DNA from: Phoronis australis | Lineage: Eukaryota > Phoronida > Phoronidae | Direction: 5' to 3' | Length of the DNA: 64,000 nt | Assembly: GCA_002633005.1 (NCBI GenBank) | Contig: NMRA01000555.1 | Coordinates: forward strand, 99,514-163,513 | Part shown: piece by piece, positions 13,110 through 25,433 of the stretch | Position numbering within the stretch: position 1 is the stretch's first letter | Layout: the number at the start of each line of letters is the position of its first letter | Notes under the pieces: model-generated | Database searches by the model: none | The model's input: the letters and a program-made list of their open reading frames with translations, nothing else | What the model was told of the DNA's origin: nothing | Translations under genes and position numbers: made by a program

Positions 13110-13800
13110 TTCAACACATCTTGGCCACAAATTTGGCAGCAGTCAAGCTATATTCTTTACACCTTCACTTGCTGGTAATGTTTGTTTTGAAAAAATTAAA
13201 ACTGAGAGGGGGGAGAGATCTCTTATTTATGCTGCTGCTGTAATAAAGAATTCTCTTGGCCCAGAAATTAAATGCCCCAATTCAATTAATACTGTTAAAC
13301 TTAATAGTAAAAAGTGGCTGTAATTTTCTTAGCCATTCTTACACTTTACCTTTCTTAATTATGTCATTTTTCATTATTGTTCATGCCCTCACTATTTAGT
13401 ATCATCTCTTTATTTCATCTCTCCTGGTCAAAATTTCACCCTTAACTTGTTATTAATTGCTGCTTTGTTACCTGTATCTAGTTATTGTTTCATGTATTAC
13501 ATTCTACTGTATTGCATCCTGATGTTGAAGGCCCCTTAAAAGCATATTTTGGCTAAAAACAAATGTGATTAAAGATATGCATCGGTTTCTTCTATTATCA
13601 CAATTGTAATGGTCTGTTTTTACCTTGTTGTTGGTGTTGTTGCCGTTGTTCACATATGCGCTGATTTTAAATTTCGTACTCATATTTTGTCCCAAACAAA
13701 TGCGATTAAAGGTATGCATAATTTTTTCTATCATCACAATGGTACTGGTATGTTTTTACCTTCAACAATAACTATTTTGTTGATCATATTTTGTTAACTT
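13110..13800 (+). mobile_element. LINE 3' end (last residues of ORF2 plus 3' UTR)
   Basis: Bases 13125-13322 translate to a tail typical of LINE ORF2: GERSLIYAAAVIKNSLGPEI, a PNSINTVKLNSKKWL segment and a stop. This is the 'SF.Y.A...WNSL......LN.FK..LK' pattern at the end of the reverse transcriptase ORF. The following AT-rich 3' UTR contains a motif (AACAAATGTGATTAAAG) that recurs about 135 bases later at 13694, with shared flanks, so the tail is partly duplicated. 5'-truncated copies like this are usual. Confidence 0.55.
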
Positions 13801-14106
13801 GGAAGCTCATAACCTAAACATGTGTATATTATGTAAGTTGAGGTATTTATATATTTTGATGGGCAGCATTTACAGATGTGTATTTTTTAACAGATCTCAC
13901 TTTGTCCCTAGGTTCTCAGTATAATTTTTTATAAACTAGAGTATTGTACAGTGATGTTTATTTTCTGGGTAAAGTTGTTTCCTTTTTCCTGTTATATCTA
14001 TTTGTATGCATGTTTTAAAAATAAAAACTTGTGTGATTAGATATATTGCTTATCTTTCATATTATTTCATTTATTGTAAAATAATTGCAATGTAAGTGCA
14101 ACCAAC

Positions 14107-14424
14107 CTATTGGGATGTAACGTTTCTACAAAATTCATTCTCAGCCAATATAACTACCATGTAACAGGTTTCTGGTTCCTCCATATGAAAATCCAGGTCA
14201 AAAAGAAGGTCACAAGTAGTCCTATTCAGTTGGAGAATTTTATGATGCCATCTTAACTGAGGCAGGCCAGCCAGCTGGCTCTCTATTGTGTTGGCAGGGA
14301 ATGGGGTAATTGAAACTTGCGCTTCAGTTAACAATTCTAATTGGGTTTTGGCTTGAATTTTCAGCAGGGATAGATTAGTCATGACAAAAGATGACATTTC
14401 TTGTTCAAAGAGAATTAATGACAC
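14107..14424 (-). other. Uncharacterised 105-codon ORF
   Basis: The translation has a varied, non-repetitive composition (for example SQLAGLPQLRWHHKILQLNR and LDFHMEEPETCYMVV), but no start context, splice partner or family could be recognised. It lies 0.3 kb past a LINE tail and may be a decayed element or chance. Confidence 0.15.
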
Positions 14425-15139
14425 ATGTAAAAATGACGCAAGATTTTCTACTCAAAGCTCTTGAAATATTCAGTTGCGAACCAATGAAACACGCATCAAG
14501 GTTTTGTAGGAAAAAACATTTACTGTAACGTCCCATATTGACAATTTCTTATCTTTCGATGTATTCAGTAATCAATTATTAGACACAAGATGAATCAAGT
14601 TTAAGGTGTCATTGGTGTAGTGTATAAGTTATTAGATTTTTGTTTCTTTTCTTAGCCCAAATCATGCTGCTAAATATAACTCTTTTCAATTCCACACTTA
14701 TTACAACATAAAATGGACGGCCCTATGTACACCAGTAAAATTATTTTACTTTTTTGTAATTTTAAAGCTTCATAGTTCTAATTGAAATCCGGAGGATATC
14801 ACTCTCTAGGGAGTTATTGTCTAAACACAATGGACTCTATTCACAGCAAAGCGTTGGTGTTGTTTTTATTTTGACCTTTTATTTCTTATCTGAAGACCGT
14901 AGACTCTGTTCACAGCAAAGCATTGCTTCTGTTTTCTATATGTTATCTACAAATACTTATTAATAAAAAGTCAGTTTTTAACACCGGTAAAAAGTTTACA
15001 CAATTCGCTCAAATTTTCAGTGAACACCCATCCTACAGGTCTATGGTCATGCGTTAGGTTGTCTAGCGGAAAATAAACTGCGTTCCTCCTCCACATACCT
15101 CCAATAAGATGTTTTTGGGGATTGTTCTAAACTTATTAA

Positions 15140-15450
15140 TTATATCGATAGACTTACTATCTCTATCGATACTTCATAACTCTGTCGATAGATGCATTAA
15201 CTCTATCGATAGACTAATTAACTTTATCGACAGACTTACTAACTCTATCGAAAGACTTAATAACTGACTTACTAACTCTATCCATAGACTAGCTACATGT
15301 ATCTCTATCGATAGACGTACTAACTCTATCGATAGACTTGCTACATGTATCTCTATCGATAGACTTACTAACTCTATAGATAGACTTATTAACCCTATCA
15401 TTAGACTTACCAACTCTATCGATAGATTTAGTAACTCTATCGATGTGTTT
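15140..15450. repeat. Minisatellite of 21-24 bp units with ATCGAT
   Basis: About 14 imperfect copies of ACTCTATCGATAGACTTACT. A longer variant with GCTACATGTATCTCTATC appears twice (near 15290 and 15340). Each unit holds the palindrome TATCGATA. Open frames across it (TNSIDRVSKSIDRD-like) are artefacts of the repeat. Confidence 0.9.
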
Positions 15451-15779
15451 GGTACTAATGCGATGTTTCATGTCCCACAACATAGGCATAGCGACAGGCG
15501 CTATGGTTATTTACATGTAAACAGACAATTTTGTATGGATACCATGATGTTTTATATCTGCCATACCTCTAACAGGGGATAGCTAAGGAATAATAATCAC
15601 TGGTCACTTGTCTCGGCATACAATGCAACTATAGACACGGCTACAGGTGTGTCTCATTTAGGCTTGATCAGGTATTATCACAGGGTGCACAGACCCTATA
15701 TTTGGTTAGTGAGGTGCAGTTGGACCTCGAAATTAGCGCCCATTTTTACTCTGCCCGTGCAATCGCAGAGTACTGTTGT

Positions 15780-18700
15780 TCCTGGGTTTTCTTTTTATTC
15801 TTATTCTTCTCCTGATCAACTTTGACACTTAATAACTCCAAATTGGATGCTGGTACGTTCTTTATGTCCAGCATATATTTTTGACAATACATAAATTCTG
15901 ATTCGTTATATAATCATATTCCATATTGCATCGGAAGAGGTCGTTTGGTGCAAAGGTCATATAATTTTCAAAATGCTACTCCTTTAAGTTTTAAAACTAT
16001 TTATTTCAAATTCGGTGCACAGGTATAAGTCAACAAGACAATTAAAAAATAATATTTCTAAGTAATCGAATCATCCAATCAAATAAAACAGGTCAAAAGT
16101 CATTAGGTGCAAACTAAATTTTTGAGCTAGACGCTTCAAATTTACAAGTCTGATTTGTACGTTTAATTCAATTCGAAATCCATAATTTCAGGTCATTAAG
16201 TGCGACCATGGCGCCATTAAGTGCATTTTTCTTCTGAAAATTTGTCCTTTTCATTCACCAAGTATTCTCATGTGTCAAACGTTAGACCAGTGTGATTCTC
16301 AGCGTTAAATGTACTTTTCACGGACTTTGCAGTTAGTTCTACTAAATTGGCTTGTAATGCACTGGATAGGTCATTTAGAGCAAATGTCATCTACTTTTGA
16401 AAAGGTTATTTCTCCTACACTTTTAAATGAATTCTCTTCAATTCCAGCACATTGGTGTAAACCTACATGCCAATGAAATACCTTACTTTACTAAGCAATA
16501 GGGCCACCCAATCAGAGAAAATAGGTCAAAGGTCATTGAGTGTAAACTAAAATTTTGAGCTAGACACTTCAAATTCACAAGTCTGATTGGTACGTCTAAT
16601 TCAAATCGAAATACAAAGTTTTAGGTAAGTTAGTGCAACCATGGGGTCATTAGGTGCATTTTTCTTCTGAAAATTTGTCCTTTCATTCACCAAGTATTTT
16701 GATGTGCTAACCGTTAGACATCTGTGATTTTCAGCATTAAACACACTTTTCACGGGCTTTGTAATAATTCTCCTGAAGACGTTTATAATGCGCCAGATAG
16801 GGTCAATTAGTGCAAAGGTCATCTAACTTTCAAAATGTTTTAGCCCATACATTTTTTAAGGAATTCTTTTCAAGTTCAGCACAATGGTGTAAGTCACCAT
16901 GCCAATCGAACGCGCTACTTTACTACACAATATGCCTAACCAATCAGAATAAAGGTCGAAGGTCATTGGGTGCAAACTAAAATTTTGAGCTAGAGACTTC
17001 AAAATTACAGACTTGTTTATTAAATGTGATTGAGTTTGAATTTTAAATTATCAGGTCATTTGGTACACCCATGGGGTCATTAGGTGCATTTTTCTTCGGA
17101 AACAATGACCAATTCATTCATGTTGTATTCTGAAGTGCTTAAAGTAAAACATTAGCGATTCTTAGCATTAACCACACTTTGAATCGAGTTTACAATTATT
17201 CCCTCATCCGGGCTCATAATGCACCGAAAGAGGTCAAATAGTGGAAAGGTCATCAAAATATTAACATGTAATTTTTCCTACAATTTTAAAGAATTTCTTT
17301 TCAAATTGGTAAACGGGCTGCTGTCAGTAACTTCCAATAACAATTCATTTAATACGCACGCGCAGAGTCGATTATTGTCACGCCGTGACAATAATCTTTC
17401 TAGTTCATATTCTTATTCTTCTTCCGGCCAGTTTTGAGGCTTAATAACTCCAAATCGGGTGCAGGTACATGTACTTTCTTTAAATTGAGCACATAAATTT
17501 TGACAGTGCATGCACTTTGATTTGTTATATAATCATATTCCATATTGCACGGGAAGAGGTTGTTTGGTGCAAAGTTCAAATAATTTTCAAATTGCTACTC
17601 CTTCTTCAGTTTTAAAGCTATCTTTTTCAAATTCGGTGCACAGGTATAGGTTAACAACACAATTTAAAAATAACTTTCTAAGTAATCGAATTTTCCAGTC
17701 AGATAAAACAGGTCAAAGGTCATTAGGTGCAAACTAAAATTTTGAGCTAGGCTCTTCAAATTCCCAAGTCTGTTTGGTACTTCTAATTCAATTGCAACTA
17801 CAAAGTTTCAGGTCATTTAGTGCAACAATGGGGTCATTAGGTGCATTTTTCTTCTCAAAATTTGTCCTTTTCATTCACCAAGTATTCTGATGTGTCAACC
17901 GTTAGACAACTGTGATTTTCAGCATTAAATATACTTTTCACGGATTTTGAAATAGTTGTACTAAAGAGGCTTGTAATGCACTGGATAGGGTCAATTAGTG
18001 CAAAAGTCATCTACTTTTGAAAAGGTTATTTCTCCTACACTTTTTAAGGAAGTCTCTTCAATTCCAGCACATTGGTGTAAACCTACATGCCAATGAAATA
18101 CCCTACTTTACTAAGCAATAGGGTCATCCAATCAGAGAAAATAGGTCAAAGGTCAGTGAGTGCAATCTTAAATTTTGAGCTAGACACTTCAAATTCAGAA
18201 GTCTGATTGGTACGTCTAATTCAATTCGAAATACAAAGTTTCAGGTCATTTAGTGCAACAATGGGGTCATTAGGTGCATTTTTCTTCTCAAAATTTGTCC
18301 TTTTCATTCACCAAGTATTCTGATGTGTCAACCGTTAGACAACTGTGATTTTCAGCATTAAATATACTTTTCACGGACTTTGCAATAGTTCTAGTAAAAT
18401 GGCTTGTAAGGCACAGGATAGGGTCAATTAGTGCAAAGGTTATCTACTTTTGAAAAGGTTATTTCTCCTATACTTTAAAGGAATTCTCTTCAATTCCAGC
18501 ACATTGGTGTAAACCTACATGCCAATGAAATACCCTACTTTACTAAGCAATAGGGTCATCCAATCAGAGAAAATAGGTCAAAGGTCAGTGAGTGCAATCT
18601 TAAATTTTGAGCTAGACACTTCAAATTCAGAAGTCTGATTGGTACGTCTAATTCAATTCGAAATACAAAGTTTCAGGTCATTTAATACAACCATGGGGGT

Positions 18701-19470
18701 CATTAGGTGCATTTTTCTTCAAAAACGTTGTCCTTTTCATGCACCAAGTATTCTGATGTGTCAACCGTTAGACACAACTGTGATTCTCAGCATTAAACAC
18801 ACTTTTCATGGGCTTTGCAATAATTCTCCTAAAGACGCTTATAATGCCCCGGATAGGGTAATTTAGTGCAAAGGTCATTTAACGCTCAAAATTTTGTGTC
18901 TTCTGAGATTTTCAAGGAAATCTTTTCGATTTCAGCACACTGGTGTAAGTAAACATGCCAACTGAACGCCCTACTTTACTACGTAATAGGCCAAATCAAT
19001 CATAAAAAATAGGTCAAAGGTCATTGGGTGCAAATTAAAATTTTCAGCTATAGACTTCAACATTACATACATGTATCTGTTTAGTAAATGCCATTCAGTT
19101 TGAATTCTAAATTATCAGGTCCTTTGGTGCACTCAAATGGTCATTCGGTGCATTTTTCTTCAAAAATTTGACCAATTCATTCATGCTGTATTCAGAAGTG
19201 CTTAAAGTAAACATTTGTGATTCTTGGCATTAACCACACTTTTAATCGAGTATAGAATAATTCCCTCATGGGGCCTCCCAATGCACTGAAAGAGGTCAGT
19301 TAGTGGAAAAGTCATCGAAATATTAACATGTAATTTCTCCTACAATTTTAAAGAATTCCTTTTCATATTGGTAAACGGGTTGCTGTCGGTAACTTCCCAT
19401 AACAATTCCTTTAATACGCACGCGCAGAGTCCATTATTGTCACGTCGTGACAATAATCTTTCTAGTTTAT
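15780..19470 (+). repeat. Higher-order tandem array, ~434-bp units, most carrying a DR1 site
   Basis: GGTGCATTTTTCTTC and its flanks recur near 16219, 16654, 17084, 17840, 18274, 18707 and 19150, so the unit is close to 434 bases. The stretch is two larger blocks, about 15.80-17.42 and 17.42-19.47 kb. Each opens with TTATTCTTCTT...TTAATAACTCCAAAT and closes with an inverted TTATTGTCACG/CGTGACAATAA hairpin; the second block has one extra unit. AGGTCAAAGGTCA or a one-base variant occurs once per unit at 16090, 16523, 16953, 17710, 18143, 18575 and 19011. No coding capacity. Confidence 0.85.
17380..17400. repeat. Hairpin closing the first array block
   Basis: TTATTGTCACG followed by CGTGACAATAA forms a near-perfect palindrome; its homologue closes the second block near 19434-19456. 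It marks the block boundary and may be an element terminus. Confidence 0.6.
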
Positions 19471-20324
19471 ACCTTGCAATTTTATGGTTTAAACGTTCGT
19501 TCTGGATTGTCAGTATCTTGGTAAACAATATAAGCCTGAGCTTGTTTTCAGAGTATTTACCGAAGAAATTACATATTCGTCGGTTCCTCGCACTCCTACT
19601 CAAAAATGGAATCTTCCATCCACAGTAGAGTAGTTGAGACGATTACACTTTGCGGGGAATGACATTTGTAACGTTGAAAGGTCTTTGATTTGGTGACGTT
19701 GTTTTTTTAAGTTTTTGGCTTTCAAACTTGTCTAATCGACTCTCTTAATTGCAAAAAACAGGGAATGGTCAGCCGAGCTCACCGCCCGATTTTTTGGTCC
19801 TGCAAGTCAGCTCTAATTTTGTTCTGTGTTCAGATCGAGTCAAGCTTATGTAGACAGGGTTGAAGGGGTTGTGGGCCGTGGGGGTCCTGGGGTCCTCGGG
19901 ATCGTGGAGGTCGTGGGTGTGGGGGTGGAGGAAGTTTTAGAACAACCCCTTTTTAGGCGAGTTCAACTGACGCGGTTGAATTCAAGCACGCGTAAATCGC
20001 CGTTTTGATAATTCTATAATCGGTCATTGACAGTCACCAATTTTATACACAGGGTACGTGTTGCCTATGAGAATTTCAAACGTACGGCTGGCCGTCACTC
20101 ATATACATGTAGGACCGGGGCGTCACATCTTAAAACACCGAAATAAAAATAACCCTTCTCCCTAACTAAACCACCACGTCACGTTAATAAAAGTGCCTTT
20201 CGAGCATACAGGAAAACCTTCGGGGGGCTACAGTGGGTCACAAAATTCAAATACTGACTTCTGTCTGTGTCAGTCTGCTCAAGACCAAAGGTAGTCCAGA
20301 CAGGAGGCAGAATGGTTCCTCATG

Positions 20325-20432
20325 AGCGGTGTAGCACTGAAAAAAGTGGGTCAATAGCCCCACTGTCCCCCTCTTGGTGCACCGTGGGTGGCGCAGCACT
20401 GAAGAAAAGTGGGCTATAGCCCTCACCTCTAG
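20325..20432 (+). repeat. Short direct repeat, GTG-GCAGCACTGAA
   Basis: GGTGTAGCACTGAAAAAAGTGGGTCAATAGCCC and a GGCGCAGCACTGAAGAAAAGTGGG variant follow each other about 60 bases apart. A small hairpin, GTCTACCTTTAAGGTAGAC, lies just after at 20461. Confidence 0.6.
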
Positions 20433-21504
20433 CCCACTGTGGTGCGCCGCCCATGGTCCTGTCTACCTTTAAGGTAGACCCCGGCAATATATTGAGGAAA
20501 TTTCATGTACTGAGGGATTTTCGATGAGATTTGAGTTGGGATTTCTTGCTCGCTTAAGTGTACAGCTCCCCAAACAACCATCCGGATGTCCGAGATCTGT
20601 TGAAATTGTTTCGGACAAACACCTCGTTACTTCAACGTGAATGTAACTTACTGTATTTAATTCATCCTTTCGTTATGCATACACCTTACTGCTAATAGCA
20701 GTTCGGAAATCATTCGCTAGGTTGACACCACCGTTCATGGCAGAGCAGTAGCGGTAATATTTGGGAGTTCACTGTGGGAATAGTGTATCAATTGTAGACC
20801 ACGCGTTATTGAATCAGGATATTCCTGGGTTTAAAATATTTTTTCAAGATCGAAGGATGTCATTTAGCACACCCAAACTCAAAAATTAGTTGAAAGTTGA
20901 TTCGAGAGTCCGAAGGCCCAAGAGTCCGAAATGAAAGTCCCCTGATCAACTCTAATGTAAATTAACAATTTTTAACTTTCGTGAATTCCGTGATGCTTTA
21001 AGTTTGTCATACAGTATATCCGACATCACAATGCATATATCTAACGTGGAAACATATTTAACTAGTCTTGCTGAAGGCAGGATACACTGAAGTGCCCTAC
21101 CAAAATTGAAACCGCTAACTTTGAAATGCCAGTTTCTACGAAAGAAAGTCTTCTAAGAATATTAAAATGCAATAATTTACAAATTCCGTCACCGATGAGT
21201 ACAAATTTTTATTTTTACGGCATATGTAATTATTTAGGTCCACCCGCCGATATTCGAAGATATACAAGAAACGTACCGAGAATGTCGTGCATGAAGTAAT
21301 ATCTCACGAGACATTATTCTGCGTATCAACCGAAACCGAAGAAACAGTTTTAAAGGAGAATGCCACCCAAAAAACAACCTATTTTGTAAAAATTTAGATC
21401 GAGTAGTGCCACTCGATAACAGCAAGTTCAGTTGTTTTACCTGACACCTAACGACAGACGGAGGTGTTGAAATTAAATGATGACGTAATCGGTTCGAACG
21501 CAGT

Positions 21505-21575
21505 CTGTTCAGCCGTTCCCAAATCGGTAACTGGTCATTTTTACACTGATCGTGGCAGGATATAACATCCGATTA
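21505..21575. repeat. Fragment related to the 38-kb palindromic element
   Basis: GTTCCCAAATCGGTAACTGG followed by TCATTTTTACAC and GGATATAACAT matches the left arm of the 38-kb element (near 38228-38290). No right arm follows. Confidence 0.45.
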
Positions 21576-22354
21576 GCTGAATGAAGACCGATTCCAAAAC
21601 ACTTGTCGGGCCACATGTTAAAAATCTTCCGATCACAACCATGTTTTCTTCATTTGAAACTGTGAGAAGTCCAAGCGTGCGTGAGAGAAGATTTTAAATT
21701 TCTCGGTAGAGGGACGAGCATTACGTACATCAAAGTAAGGCCGGGGAAGGATAGGAACGGCTCGAAATAATATGTGGAAGCGGGTCTGATCTCTTTGCAA
21801 GCAAATAATTACACAGTGTGGGGATAGGACAACACGCCGACAGTGCCAGGTGCTTGATCGGGGGGAATTCAGACCGGTGAGAGACGAATATCCTCCATGT
21901 ACTTTGGAAATCCCGACAGGAAAGGAAGTATGAGTTTTTTGCTTTTTGAACGTTAAAAGCCTGTCATTTATTTACAGTAGTTCACATTAAATTTAGACCT
22001 CAATAAAAGCGACCCGGGTCATATTTTAATATTTAAAAGTTACCCGGGGTCGTTTTGCAATTCTGAAAAGGCGTATTGGGGCACTGCGAAAGTATTGTAC
22101 CACCCCTAAGAGCGACACGTCCCTATATACTCCTGAATATACTGTATTTGCTTCCAGCGACGTGAATTCAATCATAATTTGCGCGATCTTACTGATTTCT
22201 CATGAAAAATTAAATCGTTCGCAGTGGAATGAAAAGCGTGCAACCGTAGATGCCACTCGGGATTCTGCCACTGGTTGCGATATTTTCTGTTAGATAATAA
22301 ACGCGCTTAGAAAAGGGCAATATGCCCCGTTTGTTTACACGGCGACTAACCGTG

Positions 22355-22708
22355 TCACGTGACTAGAAACACTGTCCAATATTGCGTGAAGTTCTCAGCT
22401 GCAGGTCGGACTGTAGTATTGATATATCTATGGCCTAAGTGGTCTGCGGCGGGTGTCTTATTGTTTTCTTCTAGGTAGCAGCTCATGTTTTCTTTGCCAA
22501 GTACTTCTTGTCCACCTGAGGGTATTCCGAGCCGCTGTTGTCCATAGTGTTTACTGATGAAAGATTCAAACACACTTATAGTATAGTCACAGGGTTCAAA
22601 GGTCAGACCCCAAACTGAGTACAGCCTCAACGTAAACTGAAAGGAAAAAATAAAATGCTCTCCAAATAACGTAAGCAAACACACGATACAAACAACAGGA
22701 AAATTCAA
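22355..22708 (-). CDS. Hypothetical small secreted glycoprotein-like ORF
   Basis: An uninterrupted 117-residue ORF begins MNFPVVCIVCLLTLFGEHFIF, a good signal-peptide shape. The rest holds two cysteines (EPC, MSC) and four N-glycosylation sequons packed near the end (NMS, NKT, NTT, NFT). No family was recognised. A caution: the T-rich stretch behind the hydrophobic segment ends in TTTCAG, so it could equally be the polypyrimidine tract of a splice acceptor, with coding sequence starting only at FTLRLYSVWGL. It could also be chance; no neighbouring exon was linked. Confidence 0.25.
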   Translation of the reverse strand: MNFPVVCIVCLLTLFGEHFIFSFQFTLRLYSVWGLTFEPCDYTISVFESFISKHYGQQRLGIPSGGQEVLGKENMSCYLEENNKTPAADHLGHRYINTTVRPAAENFTQYWTVFLVT

Positions 22709-22989
22709 ATAGACTACAAAGTTTACGCAGCTAAAGAATTCCTAATGACATAAGCTTCGAACGAACAGATACTAACTTGAGATAGCGTGTGGGCCACAAA
22801 TTCTAAATTGAATTCTACATGACAGTACCACCAACTGAGTCCAAAGCCAGTCACGCCATAACTGATGACGTAAGGCATCCACGCTGCTCGGGTCTGAGAG
22901 GTTTTGCCGGCTCAGTCGAAAAGACAATCACTGAAATGTGTAAAGTTTAGAAAATGATATTATACAGCAACATGATTAACCTTTTCCAT

Positions 22990-24770
22990 GGGACAAAACT
23001 GCTGAACTGGTTCAGCAAGTGGCTGATGATTTAACAATAGGCGAGTTGTCAATTGACCGTACACACCGCCTTGGCAGAAAACAGCAAAACAGAAATCGAC
23101 CAATAATCGCATAAGTATCGGCGGCAAGCAAATCTAATCTCATGAAGAAGCGTAGAGACCTGCTAGAGGGGGTACATATAACTGAAGATTTCTCATGGCG
23201 AGTTAGAGTGGCCAGGAAAAAGTTATAGACATTCAAAATGGAGAACAGGATGGAACATACTAAAATCACATTCGACAAGATGATCAACGGTAAAGAAACC
23301 TACTACTACGACGAAGAACAAGACGTGGTCAAACGAAGAACAGATTTTCGAAGGTCAGCTGACAGAGGTATCAATGATGAAGCAGACCCAGATGCAGAAT
23401 AGCAATTTGATGAACAGAGCATCGATTTGAATATAGGATCCTGGAATATAGAAGCACTGGGCTTCAAAATGGAGTCGTCTTCTCAGGAAATATATGAAAT
23501 TGTTGAGTCATGTGATATAATTGGTTTCATTGAATCATTACAAAAATCACCAACAGAATTTGATACGTTTTTCTACAACTATACTGTCCACTCTGCAATT
23601 CACCCCCTTGGTGGGAAATTATCACGAGGCGTCACTGTGTTAGTAAAAAATAATTTGGCACAGAATGTAACGCGCATGAATTATGATTTAAAAGATCGTG
23701 TCTATTTACACATAAAAATATGAACCCCATAGCAAAACGCCTCATGTCATTATAGGTTTTGTGTACCTGCCTCCAGAGGGCTCTGATTATAGCCAAGAAA
23801 GTGACTTGGAGCAGTTATATAGTGGCATCATACATTTCAATGTTTCAGGTAAACAAAGCCAAGCCAGATTAGTTCTTGCAGGTCATTTCAATGCCCGTAC
23901 TGGCACTGTCAATGACTTTATTGCTGATGACAGTAGAAAATATGTCCCTGTTATAGAAGAAAGCTGTGTCTATTTAGAGGATGATTTCGCCAAACCAAGG
24001 AAAAACCAAGATGCCAAAACTAGTAATTTTGGTAAAAATTTAATTGATTTGTGTATGGGTGATGGTATCCACTTTGTTAATGGTAGATTGAAATATGATC
24101 CTGATGGCAATTTTACTTTTGTTTCGATGAGTGGTTGTAGCACCATTGATTATGTTCTTGCCGAGACATCGTTGTTCGAGTACATTCAAGATTTTAAAGT
24201 GTTGCAATGTGATTTATCGTTGCATTTTCCTTTAATTTGTACCCTCAGTACCTCTGCAAAATTTTGTCAGAAAGTTGGTGGTGAACCTTATAAAACATTG
24301 CAAAAACGAGTAAGATATAGATGGCATAATGAGAAAGCAGGTGTATTTTTAGAAAAATTACAAAGCCAGGAAGGAAACGATCAGTTTCGAGAAATTATGA
24401 GCTGTGTTGATATTGACATAAATGAGAGTGTTAAAGGCTTAGTAGACTTACTCCAGTCATGTGGAGCGGGCATGAGGCAAGACAGATGTGTAAGTGAACC
24501 ACGTAGACCTGCATGGTTTGACAGTGAATGTTAAGGGATGAAACTATAAAAGAAGCGTCTACTGCGAAAATTTAGGGCGTCTCGGAGTGACTTAGACCTG
24601 AGAAATTATCTTGTGTAAATATTCTGAATATACGTTTGAATTTATGTATTTATGTCTGAGTAGGCAAAGCCTACGATGTACAATAAACATTATTATTATT
24701 AACAATATTATTATTATCATCATCATCACCATCATTATCATCATTATTATTATTATCATTATCATAAACC
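22990..24770 (+). mobile_element. LINE with ORF1 tail and endonuclease but no reverse transcriptase
   Basis: Bases 22990-23400 read as a broken ORF1 C-terminus (IGELSIDRTHRLGRK, RNRPIIA-stop, then LMKKRRDLLEGVHITEDFSW). From about 23427 an apurinic-type endonuclease follows (IGSWNIEALG, IIGFIES, LPPEG, LAGHFNARTG, STIDYVL), frameshifted near 23722. GHFNAR stands where the family has GDFNAR, so a catalytic-loop Asp is His. After a stop at 24534 the linker (RLLRKFRASRSDLDLRNYL) runs to 24606. There the sequence jumps to a 3' UTR ending in an ATT/ATC tail. The reverse transcriptase is therefore deleted. An L2/CR1-like clade is a guess. Confidence 0.8.
24686..24768 (+). repeat. ATT/ATC trinucleotide tail of the LINE
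   Basis: An impure run of ATT, ATC and ACC triplets directly after the LINE 3' UTR, as expected for a microsatellite-type LINE tail. Confidence 0.8.
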
Positions 24771-25433
24771 GACAAGACGATCAGCTGTCAAGGGGGCCGT
24801 TCTCCGGCGAGCCATTACATCACTGCATTCCCAAAATTTTTAGTTTGGGCCTACAAATTCCTTGACCCGACGCCACATGATTTATTCTGACAAAAATATT
24901 TGAGGCATGTGTTCGTGTGAAACACTTGAACACTAAGTAGAGAAAAATTAATAGAAACCCATGGAAATCATGAGCATACAAACAGCACTATACGTGCATG
25001 TGGAGCCGGGTCACTGTGTGCAAAAATTGACCAAGCCAATTTGAATAAAAGTTGGGAGCAAAATTTTGCAAAAGGATAAGAGTTATAGAAACTGATAAGT
25101 TAACGTTAAGTATTTTAATGAAAAAAGAAGAATGCACACCCAGTAGTGATTGGTCAGACACGCACGTATACATCGGTTAGCCGTGTGTGCCGGTGAACAC
25201 CAGTCTCCTTGGACGGCCGAGACCGGAGGTCCGAAGTATGCATTTGCACAGACCCGTTCTCGAAAGGTGATTGGAATTGTCTACTTCAGGTTATACCAAG
25301 AAAAAATAATTACATCAATATGCAGACGTTTTTTCAAAAAATAAAACGCATGTAAGGGGTGCTGAGTTGTCTCAAGGAAAATTACTTCAGTGATACGCTC
25401 ATAACTTTACTTTAACTATCAACAGTAGTATTA

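Larger units (their letters stand above)
19480..22340. other. No gene recognised
   Basis: Apart from the two small repeats listed, this is unassigned. At 19860-19950 there is a G-rich plus strand (GTGGGGGTCCTGGGGTCC type) with chance coding. Confidence 0.4.

Noticed and set aside
15174-15489. Overlapping ORFs with LSIELVSLSIE and SIDRV repeats
   Set aside because: Direct translation of the ATCGAT minisatellite in two frames.
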